Below, one piece after another: positions 20,128 to 29,669 of a stretch of 31,673 nt of DNA. Below the pieces are notes generated by a model, which saw only the letters and a list, made by a program, of their open reading frames with translations, did no database searches and was not told the origin of the DNA. The stretch comes from Azolla pinnata (Eukaryota > Streptophyta > Polypodiopsida > Salviniales > Salviniaceae). A program made the position numbers and the translations under genes. The stretch is from positions 3,563 through 35,235 of the forward strand of contig JBBBWG010001426.1 of assembly GCA_037176905.1 (NCBI GenBank), given 5' to 3'. Position 1 is the stretch's first letter, and each line of letters opens with the position of its first letter.

Positions 20128-21000
20128 GGATGCGTTGATTATTGCATCAGGTTTCTGCTTCAGTTTTGGGTCTATACAAACGCATCAAGGTGGAGAATAG
20201 GTGAGATGTCTTCATAGAATCTATAGACATGGAAATTAACTTTGTCACTGCAAACATATTCTTGACGAGAAACACGCAGGAAATGATGGCCGGCAAACAC
20301 CATCAATTGCTGGTGAAAACAGACTAAAAGAGAAACTGTTGGCAATCCCTAACGGACAAGCAAAACTACCGCCCGAAGAAGTTGGGTAAAGAGTTCATTC
20401 TAGAAGAACCCGAAGAAAATGCACAGTCAAGATGGAACAGAAGATTCACCAGCATGCAAGAATCAAACATGTTCAGAAAAGATAACAACATGCGGTTTTT
20501 CATGCAAGCGTGAGGTGGAATTTGAACAGGGAGAAGATAACACAAGATGTGATCATCATGGAAGCACGAGGCTGAACGAATGGAAATACTCATGGAAAGC
20601 AAAAACAACATGCAATCAATTGGGGAAACCTGAACTGGAAGGTGAAATAAACAGTCCAATCCACAAAAACTCACAGAATTGTCACCATTTGATTATGCAG
20701 GTACTAGCAGAAAGATGCCATGTTTGTGCAGCGGAAATAAGAACACAGCAAAGCAGCATCTTTGGGCAGGTACAGATGTAGAGAAAAAACACAGAGAAAG
20801 TACCAAAAAGTCGGGCTCCTTGATCCTGCTCGTCGAGAAGAGCCGGAGTCGGTGATGCTGATCTGAAGAAGAAAATGAGAAAGATCAGAGAGAGGGTTTG
20901 ACATCAACTATCTACAACGATCGAAGGGCCATGGATCCTTTCTTTGAAGGAGACCAAATTAGAGGATCCGTGCTTCTCTTTAGGAACAAGGAAATACCTT
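20128..21000. other. 5' flank of formin B
   Basis: The flank corresponds to about 9059-10330 upstream of copy A, though shortened. On the minus strand there is a CT-rich stretch and an acceptor-like ttcttcttcag at about 20860-20875, so one or more 5'UTR exons are possible. I could not identify a coding upstream exon. The sequence matching the donor at 10313 of copy A is changed here. Confidence 0.45.
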
Positions 21001-21992
21001 TTATCTATTCCATTCTTTGTTTTGACTTTAAGAAATGATATTTGTCTGTTTTGACTTATTCAAGCTGATTCACTAGTTTGGAGCCTTGGGAGACATGATT
21101 TGATCTTGATCAACTTCTTCATGATCCACTAGATTGCGCAAAATCGGGGTCGATCTTTGATTGGGAGCCTCATTCCGATGAAATCGTGGGGGGGAGTATA
21201 GATGTGTTGTCCTTCTGACGTGACGCAGAATTTTCACAGACACGATCGGTTCTCCTTTTCTTATATGGTTTTTTATTCAACTCATGTTGACTTAACCACG
21301 ACGTCGATGGTATAATTTCTCCTAATCTGTTACTAGTCATATTCTCAATAACAGAGTACAGTTGAAATAACGAAGATCTGCCTTGTTGGTAGGTTGAGTA
21401 GGGAACATGGGCTTGTTCTCGATAGATCAACCAAGGAGATGTCACGTTACCGGCCAAAGTCTCCTACAAAGGCCTCAAGTGTTCTCTAAACACATGATGG
21501 TGGAAGGTCCTAGATATACCGAAAAGAACTTGTAGATCTAATCTTAGCTCAATGCCAGACTGTGCTCCCAGAACTCGCCATCCCATCGATCAATTTGCTC
21601 ACCATCATTGGGGGTTTGGAGGGTTGTTAAGGCAGTTACGACAGCCCTAGTAGCTACCGCCGCCAATTGTGGAACTGTGGGGCTTCTTTTCTTCTGTGCT
21701 TGGAACCACCAAACGCTTCAGATTCCAATAAGAACCTTCATTTGTTGACTTGATAACCGGTCAAACGTCACGATCCTGATCGAATGTGTTCCAGGATTCG
21801 ATTCCGCAAATTCCTTCTCCTTCCCCCAAATGGCGATACGATCATCTACTTTAATGAGTTAAGCCCTCCATATTCTGATTGCCTCTGTCATCGATCGGGA
21901 CATTGATCATCTGCGATATGATCACTTGCTTTAATGAATTAAGCTTTTTCCATGTTCCGACCATCTGCAAAATTTCCTTCTCCTTCTTCCCA
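21001..21992. other. Gene-free stretch between formin B and the PPR gene
   Basis: No gene is supported. An imperfect doublet of about 85-100 bp is visible at 21835-21880 and 21915-21965 (acgatcatctactttaatga versus atgatcacttgctttaatga, each followed by ttaagc). A 95-codon minus-strand frame at 21170-21457 has no recognisable domain. Confidence 0.5.
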
Positions 21993-22113
21993 ACCGGCAA
22001 TATGATTGATCATCTGCGCTCTGATCAATACGGCCAACCGGCAATACGATCATCTCCGCTCGGATCAATACGGCCAGCCGGCAATATGATCGTCTCCGCT
22101 CTGATCAACACGG
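21993..22113. repeat. About 40-bp minisatellite overlapping the PPR stop codon
   Basis: Three units start with ccggcaatatgat or ccggcaatacgat at 21993, 22037 and 22077 (44 and 40 bp spacing) and carry ctccgctctgatcaatacgg. The last unit runs into the 3' end of the PPR reading frame, whose stop codon is at 22105-22107. The end of the protein therefore appears to be set by repeat DNA. Confidence 0.8.
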
Positions 22114-24789
22114 GATTGCGTCAAAAGAGTGCAAAGGATCGGCGCAGAGATTCGACACGAGGACATAGGCCGCGGCGTCGGCGCACCGCGCGTCGAGGGC
22201 GCGAGCAAAGGCGAAGCTCGCGGAGCCCGAGTCGGCGTGCATGCGGGCAGCGCTAACAAGGCACAGGCAAGCAGCGGATGCAGCATCGCGGCCGGGAGCG
22301 CCCTGGAGCGCGCTCCGAGCCCTGCGGAAGTCGCCAGCACGGGCCAGAAGGTCCACCAGAAGAACAAAATGGTCTCGGGAGGAGCTATTATCGGAGGGGT
22401 CTCGGGAGCCGCCGCCCTGGGAGAAGCTCTGTTGCGTCAGCAGCGCGAAGCACCGGGTGCCGAGGTCGACGGAGCCGTCGCGATTGCAGGCCGACAGGAG
22501 CGAGCCGAGCGTCGACAGATCTGGCGAGGCCCGGGAGCTCCGCATCTGGCGGAGAAGCGCCAGGGCTTCGCAGCTGCTCCCGACGCGCGCATAGCCCGCC
22601 ACGCAGGCGTTCCAGGCCGCCGTTTCCGGCACCGCCAAACCGTCGAGGATCGCCCGGGCATCTGGCAGGCTCGCTAAGCCCCCGTTCGCATGCACCAGAG
22701 TGCTCCCCAGCAGCCGCGGAGACCCTCCTCCTCCTCCTCCTCCTCCGGCAGACGACTCGTCGAGCCCCGCGCAAACCGCCGCGAAATGCACTCTCCTGCA
22801 CACCTCCACCGTCCCCGCCCCGCGGCACGCCAGCAGAGCATACACGAGCATCACGTCGTCCAGATCGACCGCCATGCCTCCTCCTCCTGTTGCTGCTTCC
22901 CTCTCCATCCGATTGTAGAGGAGCGTCGCCTTCTCGTACTCCCCCTGCTCTACGTAGGACGAGAGCAACGCGGTGCACGACACCGCGTCGTGCCCGACCA
23001 GCGCGCCGAGCGCGTTCTCCGCCTCCGCGACGCTCGCGCACTTGCCGTACATCCTGGCCAACGCCGTGCCCACGACCGCGTCCGATGCCCAGTTCCTCCT
23101 CCGAGCTCCCGCGTGCAGCGCCCGCCCGAGTTCGAGCCCCGCCGCCGCCGATGCTCGAAACGAACCCCCCTCTTCTCCTTCCTTGGCCGCAAACTCGCCG
23201 CAGGCCTCGAGCACGGCCACCAGCGTCTGCCGATTCGGCCTCGCCTTCTTCTCCTCTTCCATTTGCCTGTACAGCAGCAGCGCGCTCCGGGCTTCGCCTC
23301 GCTCCACGCATGCACGGAGCATCGCGTTCCACGCCACGACGTCGAGATCGCACAGGCCCGAGAAGACGCCCGCGGCATCGGCCACCGATCCGCATTTGCC
23401 GTACACGCTTATCAGCGTATTCGCCACGAACGGCGATGAATCGAGGCCGAGGGCGATTGCATCCGCATGGACGGCTCGTCCGATCCAAAGGCATCTGGGT
23501 TTACACATCCGACCATCCACCCGTGCATCGCCGCCTTCGGCCTCTGCGAGGCTCCCGCACGCCTGCAGAGCGATCACGAGCGCCTGATGGTTCGCTACGA
23601 GCTCGTCTTGCGGCAATCCGATGTAGAGCTGCAAGGCTTTCTCCGCCTGCCGCTGCTCGTAGAATGCCGAGAGCAACGCCGTCCACGATGAAACGTCGGG
23701 GCTCGAGATCCCACGATACGCGTTCGCCGCTTCTGGCATCGACCCGCAATCTGCGTAAGCATTTACAAGCGCGTTCCCGATGAACCTGTTGCATGCGAAA
23801 CCCCTCTTCCGGGCATCGGCATGAAGCGCAAGGATCATTTCTCGGGATGCAAACTTCAGATCGTGGCGTGAATTCGCTCGTTCGGCATACATGTGAGCTG
23901 CGCGAAGCGCAAACACGAAACTGTGCTCATCCATAGAGAGATCCAAGTGTTGTTCCTGATCTTCTTCTTCTTCTTCTTCTTCTTCTTCTTCTTCTTCTTC
24001 TTCTTTGCAGATCTGCCGATACGATCCTTCTTCTTCTTTGCAGATCTGCCGATACGATCCTTCTTCTTCTTTGCAGATCTGCCGATACAACAGCAACGCC
24101 TTCTCCGACAGGCCTTGATCTACATATGCCGCAAGCAACGCATTGCAAGAGACCAGATCACGAGATCCCATCTCGAGGAACATCGATTCGCAGTCCGGCA
24201 CGGATCCGCATTTGCCATACATGCTGATGAGGGTGTTCCCGGTGAACAGATCCGAGCAAAACCCCCTGGATCGAGCCTCGGCATGGAGAATTCTACCTTC
24301 ATCTAGATCTCTGAGAAGGCCACAGGCCTTGAACAGCGCCACGTATGTGTAGGAGTCCGGTTCCACGCCATCTCCCAGCATTTCCTTGTACACAGAGAGG
24401 GCCTCCTTCGGATGGCCGCCGTCCACATAGCAAGAGAGGATCGCAGTCCACGCAAAGACGGACCTGGTGCGCAGCTTGTTGAACAGCGCGAAGCATTGCG
24501 CCGAAGCACCGCACTTGCACAGCGCGGCAAGCAGGCCCTGGGAGAAGATCCTGACGGTGTCGAGGCCGCGCAGGGAGAGCAGGAGCTGGATCCTCCGGGT
24601 GAAGGCGAGAGAGCGCGCTCGTCCGCATGTCCGGAGGAGGGATAGGTACGAGGCGGCTTCTGAGGCGGGATCTGTGAGCAGATGATCCGGAGGCGGCGAG
24701 CAGGCGCTGAAGCCATGGTTTTGGGAGGCAGCGGCGCGAGGAGGGAGCAGAGATGCAGCGGTCGGGGAGGGAGAACGAGGCGCAAACAT
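22105..24789 (-). CDS. PLS-type pentatricopeptide repeat protein, intronless, truncated E region
   Basis: This gene encodes an 894-residue PPR protein of the PLS subfamily, predicted to bind organelle RNA. The first 35 residues are Ala/Ser/Pro/Arg-rich, compatible with a plastid or mitochondrial transit peptide. Typical motif signatures follow: SVFAWTAILSCYV near 110, GNTLISMYGKCGSV near 185, ANTLISVYGKCGSV near 435, then RMYGKCASV and WNACVAGYARVGSS. Several loops are swollen: a Glu-rich insert at about 240-280 with three KEEEGSYRQIC-type units, an EEGGSFRASAAAG insert and a GGGGGGGG run. The C-terminus stops just after AAYVLVSNLCA, the start of an E motif; no E+ or DYW deaminase domain follows, so editing would need a partner. 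It is GC-rich and intronless, unlike its neighbours. It starts at the first in-frame ATG; an overlapping out-of-frame ATG lies 4 nt upstream. Confidence 0.88.
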   Translation of the reverse strand: MFAPRSPSPTAASLLPPRAAASQNHGFSACSPPPDHLLTDPASEAASYLSLLRTCGRARSLAFTRRIQLLLSLRGLDTVRIFSQGLLAALCKCGASAQCFALFNKLRTRSVFAWTAILSCYVDGGHPKEALSVYKEMLGDGVEPDSYTYVALFKACGLLRDLDEGRILHAEARSRGFCSDLFTGNTLISMYGKCGSVPDCESMFLEMGSRDLVSCNALLAAYVDQGLSEKALLLYRQICKEEEGSYRQICKEEEGSYRQICKEEEEEEEEEEEEEEDQEQHLDLSMDEHSFVFALRAAHMYAERANSRHDLKFASREMILALHADARKRGFACNRFIGNALVNAYADCGSMPEAANAYRGISSPDVSSWTALLSAFYEQRQAEKALQLYIGLPQDELVANHQALVIALQACGSLAEAEGGDARVDGRMCKPRCLWIGRAVHADAIALGLDSSPFVANTLISVYGKCGSVADAAGVFSGLCDLDVVAWNAMLRACVERGEARSALLLYRQMEEEKKARPNRQTLVAVLEACGEFAAKEGEEGGSFRASAAAGLELGRALHAGARRRNWASDAVVGTALARMYGKCASVAEAENALGALVGHDAVSCTALLSSYVEQGEYEKATLLYNRMEREAATGGGGMAVDLDDVMLVYALLACRGAGTVEVCRRVHFAAVCAGLDESSAGGGGGGGGSPRLLGSTLVHANGGLASLPDARAILDGLAVPETAAWNACVAGYARVGSSCEALALLRQMRSSRASPDLSTLGSLLSACNRDGSVDLGTRCFALLTQQSFSQGGGSRDPSDNSSSRDHFVLLVDLLARAGDFRRARSALQGAPGRDAASAACLCLVSAARMHADSGSASFAFARALDARCADAAAYVLVSNLCADPLHSFDAIPC
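23959..24090 (-). repeat. Poly-Glu microsatellite and 33-bp repeat inside the PPR frame
   Basis: A CTT run on the plus strand (about 23959-24004) codes about 14 Glu on the minus strand. It is directly followed by three copies of a 33-bp unit (ttgcagatctgccgatac at 24005, 24038 and 24071), coding the repeated RQICKEEEGSY. The spacing keeps the frame. The pair looks like slippage that seeded a minisatellite within the first PPR blocks. Confidence 0.92.
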
Positions 24790-24799
24790 CCATAGCTCG

Positions 24800-24895
24800 G
24801 CTCTGAGACGAAGGCAGGCAAGGAAGAAGAAGAAAGAAGGGAGAAGCAGGAAGAAGAAGGAAGAAGAAGAAGGAAGAAGGAAGGAAGGAGGGGCA
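24800..24895 (-). promoter_or_regulatory. Pyrimidine-rich leader of the PPR gene
   Basis: The minus strand immediately upstream of the start is almost pure CT (CTTCTTCCTT runs), as in plant Y-patch and CT-rich 5' leaders. No clear TATA box was found. Beyond it lies a TTTAGGG-like array that provides AAACCCTA telo-boxes on the minus strand. Confidence 0.4.
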
Positions 24896-24934
24896 TTTTG
24901 GCAATTATGGAAATTTGGGCAGACTGATCAGAGG

Positions 24935-25118
24935 GTTTAGGGGCTCAGTGTTTAGGGTTGAGGGTTTAGGGTTTAGGGTTTAGGGCTTGGAGTTTAGGCT
25001 TTGGGGTTTAGGAGGAGTTTAGGGTTTGTGGTTTAGGAGGAGTTTAGGGTTTAGGGTCTAGGAGGAGTTTAGGGTTTAGGGTTTAGGGTTAAGTGTTCAA
25101 AGTTTAGGGTTTAAGGGA
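24935..25118. repeat. Degenerate TTTAGGG (telomere-like) array
   Basis: More than a dozen exact or near TTTAGGG units on the plus strand, with aggaggagtttaggg variants forming a higher-order unit of about 26-28 bp. It sits just upstream of the PPR gene, so on that gene's strand it reads AAACCCTA, the telo-box found in many plant promoters. It is too degenerate to be an active telomere. Confidence 0.85.
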
Positions 25119-27452
25119 GTCGGTTTGTGGATAGCTACAGAAGGCTGCAGATGTTTGGGCCTATGAGATCGCGATCGTTGCGTCAGTCCGTATATTGTGT
25201 GTGATTTCTCGAGGGATTTCGGGAAGCTCGTTCCGTCGGCCTGCGTAGATTACGTGCACGCTTCTCTGCTGTTCTTCTGTGTTGTGCATGATTTAATGAA
25301 GTAGATGTACTGCAACGTGAATGGCACACGGGATAGGTCCAGCCAACACAGTCAATGGCATTGGTTGCTGGTTGTTGACGGAAGCTTGATTTTCATGTCA
25401 TGAAATTACATTCTAGGTGCATTTTAATATTAATATATCATTGGTTTTTTTAATAGAAACCGCCTTCTGTGTATTGACAAAGTCAATCTGTTGGCCTCGT
25501 TCTAGAACCCTAATCTATCAATTAATTTTGATCAAGCTCTCCAATTCATTCCTTCTTTATTAACAGTACACAAATCGAACCTAATCTAATTTTGGAGGCC
25601 TTCTTCTAATACATGTTCCTCGGTTAACTTCCATAAGCAACTTCATTCATTCATTGAAGATGGCCAAAGTATGAGCGTCATTCGGCCTATTGAAGCAGGT
25701 CAGTCTGGTTTGAAAATTCCATTTCTGATCCAATGCCATTGCACCACATCAAAGCTTTTGAGTATGTCATCAGGAAACTCGATCCAAATTAGAGTGAATC
25801 AAATATATACATCATCATAGATTCGATCTGAATCAGAACAAATAATCACGAGACAAGCCCATACCACGAGCCTTGTTGCAATGCATCCATGATCATGTAC
25901 TAATTTCATGACATAGAAGAATACAAGAGCCGATCCTTCAACACTCAGAAGTCTGCAGTTTCATACAGAACTGAACAACACAGGGCATTGTGTTCTTCAA
26001 AGCCATGTTCGCTTCAGAGCACGCAAACTGAGTAGCAAGACAATGTATATAGCTTGGAATCCCATAACTAGAGAACAACAATACACACAGACAAAGGCAT
26101 ACTCAAATGACCACCACAAGCCTTGTTAAGAAGAAACAAAATGTAATAAAAGAGAGATATGTCCATCAACTACCCATGTACAGATTCTTAAATATAGTAG
26201 TAGATGTCATAACCAGCTGTCCCAAAAGCAATTTCAATTATCAGGTCAAAAAGACATGAATCGGTAAATTTTATTCCACATGGATGATTTGCAGGGTATG
26301 TAGGTAGACCAAGCTCACTAAGCATGATGAATATTACCTAGTGAAAAAAATTGTCAGCTGGTTTAGCTGCAGATAATACTGCCTTGTTTCAGAATCCACA
26401 TCCAGAGAAATGAGCTTACAAGATCAAGGGAGAAAAAAAAGCACAGGAGTACCAGCAGGATTGTGGAAGATCCATGGGGCATCAGAAGATAAGGACCCAT
26501 CCCCCATGGATAACCCCCATCATTTACTTCACATAATCGCTAATGCATTTAACATGTCTAATCAAAGTCCTCACACCTGAAAGCAATGGTTCTTTTACTG
26601 ATTTTGACAAACAGGAGCTTTCGACTGTCAAAATGGCTGTCCCAATGCTTGAGAGATGCAGAAACACCCACATTTAGTTAAAAAAACAATGAGATGCCGG
26701 AGAGATGAGAAACCTTCAGTTGCAAAACTATCAGAGAATTGAAACAAACGACAACAGCAGAAGTACACAGATTGTAAGAGAGAAAAGAAAAGAAAAACAA
26801 AAGTAATGAGGGAAAAATATTTCGATTAACCAAAAGCAGAAAAAAGTCTCATAGTTACAAATGTATATATAACACAGTATACATGACGTGTATAGCAAAT
26901 TAGGGCAGGCATCCCTTATCAGATCACAAGGGAGAGCATGTGTTTTCAAGTTCACAGTTCAAAAGAATCATGTGCACTATATATCATTCGACAATACTTG
27001 CTTGGGAAAAATGTCGCAAATGTGATGGATGGGTTGGCTGATTTGAGAGTTTGCTAGCTGACCTAATGGGGCACAATCCTTTATCGATTCAACCGAACCA
27101 AAAACTTCGGGGGGGGGCAACTTTACATTCGGCTTTTATGATGATTTTGTTAACAAAAACCATTATCTATGAGTGGATGCTAGCCTGAGTTGGTTCTTGG
27201 CTGCAGCTGTGGAACATACAGAAATTACATGACTGTTTAGGGTTTTCACTACCAGCTTCCGAGTGAGCATTTATCATGCAAACTCTTGGCTCCCTATAAC
27301 TTCTATACCATAAAGTTACAAAGCATATACATGGTTATTTTTTCCTCCTTTTTATCTTTTTTTTCTACTTACATTCCCCTTAAACTTCATAGAGACATCC
27401 AAGATTCCCACTAGGAGTTTTCCTGTATCTCAGAAACAACATAAGATACCAT
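25119..27452. other. Gene-free region
   Basis: About 2.3 kb of moderately AT-rich DNA without a sustained reading frame, recognised RNA gene or clear repeat. A 74-codon minus-strand frame at 26731-26955 is hydrophobic only by composition. The right part (about 27300-27452) probably contains the 3'UTR of the CID7-like gene. A run of nine G lies at about 27110. Confidence 0.5.
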
Positions 27453-29669
27453 TCAACTCACCACAACCCTAACAATCCCAGGCTGAGGTTCGGTGATTGT
27501 AAGGAGCTCATTCTCCACCAAATGCCTTTTGATTGCAGTCAGCAATCGGGAAGGTGTCCGGGAACCTTTGGTGTGACCGGTGCCCACACTTATGAATACC
27601 TGTTGTCGCTGACGTGAAGAACGAGCCATTGCCCTCAGGCCCGAAAGTTCGCGTTTCAGCAATGTCACTGCCTCATTCACATGCAAACCACGCAAATCCA
27701 ATAATTGTGTCTGTCCCGGTCCAATGCTTGGACCTTGAGCAGATATATTTCTGCGTTAGTTCAGTTAGCATCACATGAGAGGATTTTCCCAATTTCATCA
27801 AATTACAAGGAAAATTGACATATATTGATAGACCCCTGTCTGAAATGACTAACCGTTGTTGAAACACCAACTCTGCAGCTTTGCTCTGTGCAACTTTCAT
27901 TAACCGATTATGTAACTGCCCTTTAGCACTTGCTTCTCTTGCCAAGATTTTGTCTCCAACAAAATATCCTTTCCGGGCCTGTGAACGAAACAGTATTCAC
28001 TCTTCCTATGTGGGTAAAGGGGCATTATATATGAATGTATATCACAGACATGATGAACTTATGGGACACTAGATGGTACTTACGTTTGGTGAAACAGAAG
28101 TGAGTTGGTAGCAAAAATAGTACACCATATGATACGTTTAGGCATCACAACAGAATATAACGTGTCCAACACTAACAAGCATGCATGTAAAGGAACATTG
28201 ATAGTGTCAAGTATCTTTACTGCACTCTATGCACGACAAACCTGCTCAAAGTAGGCATTTCTGATGCACGCATGGTCTCGGGCTTCATCTCGCAACTCGG
28301 TTAACATATTCACTGCACACGAGTCAAAACGCCAAAAGCTAATGATCGAATTTGAGCCATGGGGGGGTAGCCTCTGCTTATCAACAGAGACTGATACATA
28401 CCAACTGCATCATCGTTCTCCATTAAGCTTTGAGGTGAACCTTGATAATTCTGTCGTATGTTGGGAAAATTTAGCATCTCTTGCTCCACAGTTACAAAAT
28501 CCCCACCAAATAGGTCACTATGCGGGCTCAAGGGTGGCAAATTGGAAGGTCTAAAATAGCTTTCAGCTCCTGCTCCTGCGCCGCTCCGCTCATGTGTCCA
28601 TGGCATTTTGTTCTTGCGCATCAGTCTTGCGAATTCTATGAGAACATTTTGAAGCCATAAAAAATTTAGCAACACGGTATCTGCAATACAAAAACTTGGG
28701 GTACCTTACAATAAACTTTTATAGATTTACCTGCAGGATGCTGCTTAATCTCTTCAATGTAATTTGGTGATAATCCACCACCAAAATTCGACCTTGAAGC
28801 TGAGAGGTTCATCAGCCTCTGATTGGAGTTAAAATTTGATGCAGATGGCATACTCTGCCAAGAACTCCCATCCTCTTGCAGCTGAAAAAAATATAAAATA
28901 TAAGAACTGGGTAAAATCTAAGGTTTACTTCATAAAACCAATGAAGAAACCAAACCTTCAGCTGGGACAACATTCCAGATGCGAGATTTACATCTCCAGT
29001 AGCCTGGTAAATGTCAATCAAGTTCTGAGAAGGTAGATTGGGAAACTCATTAGCCAGTACACTCAAAGCATTCTTGGACCCGTGCTGATTCTGTCTCATG
29101 CTAGCAATATTTGTTGAATCCCTCTTTTCACGATTGAAAAGCTGTTCATTCCAAGACATTGGGACTTCGAAGGAAGACAAAGTTTGATCATTGTCCCAGA
29201 GTTGTCTTGCTGCACTTGCAGAGCTTCTAGAATAGCCATACTCTGAACTATGCATAGGAGTATCTATAGGTGTTCTTCCACCGAGGAATGTTCCACCCCA
29301 CTGCTGGACACCGGGACTCACATCACTCCGAATGGCACTTAAGTTGGACATACCCAAAGAAGAATCCCTTGGTTCAAATGCTACTGATTCAGAAGCTTCT
29401 CCACCCTGAGTGAGGAAATCGGTGTCTAATGACAATATGTCATCAGGTAGTTGAGCATTCCAATACTTCCGGCTCTCTTCATCTGAGGCACATATATCAG
29501 AAGATTCGACCTTCTCTGAAGCAGCTTTCACATCGTCTGGCACTTCTACTGTCTCTGTTTCGTTTCCAGGACCATCATTGGCTGTTATTGATTTTAATGC
29601 TGTAGGAACAAACTCTCTTGCATTTGGATTGAGAGCAGTCCAGCTTTTCAGAGGCAAATTTGAGTTCAT
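27453..29669 (-). CDS. CID7-like PABP-interacting protein: PAM2, CUE, DUF1771, Smr
   Basis: This gene encodes a cytoplasmic protein expected to bind the MLLE domain of poly(A)-binding protein. The exons on the minus strand are 29669-28956, 28881-28731, 28635-28402, 28312-28242, 27978-27854 and 27750-27453, all with GT-AG borders and consistent phases. They give 530 residues. Residues 12-22 (ALNPNAREFVP) are a good PAM2 motif. Residues about 201-238 (LANEFPNLP to DVNLASGMLSQLK) form a CUE-like domain. Residues about 370-430 (LRDEARDHACIRNAYFEQARKGYFVGDK) match the DUF1771 region. Residues about 445-530 are an Smr domain with LDLRGLHVNEA, VGTGHTKGSRTP and EPQPGIVRVVV. Length and domain order match Arabidopsis CID7. 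The Smr nuclease or nucleic-acid role is known for other family members, not shown here. The last exon's acceptor is aacgcag, not the downstream ctcaag, because only the former keeps the frame. Confidence 0.93.

Larger units (their letters stand above)
10500..20990. repeat. Large tandem duplication, copy B (formin B side)
   Basis: This is the direct-orientation counterpart of the left 10.4 kb. Homology is clearest from 14222 to about 20975, where the exon-like plus-strand segment, the spacer, all four formin exons and introns, and the 5' flank can be followed in order. Compared with copy A it has a much longer first formin exon, no MITEs, and an extra 250-bp direct repeat next to the assembly gap. 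The boundaries cannot be placed exactly by eye. Confidence 0.7.

Noticed and set aside
22278..23783. 501-codon plus-strand frame and a 368-codon minus-strand frame across the PPR gene
   Set aside because: Both are Arg/Ala/Pro-rich shadow frames of the GC-rich PPR coding sequence. Only the 894-residue frame shows recognisable PPR motifs.
28310..28330. Continuation of the CID7-like exon 3 frame to a stop at 28310
   Set aside because: The downstream residues do not match the family, while the donor at 28401 and acceptor at 28313 restore LRDEARDHACIRNAYF in phase.
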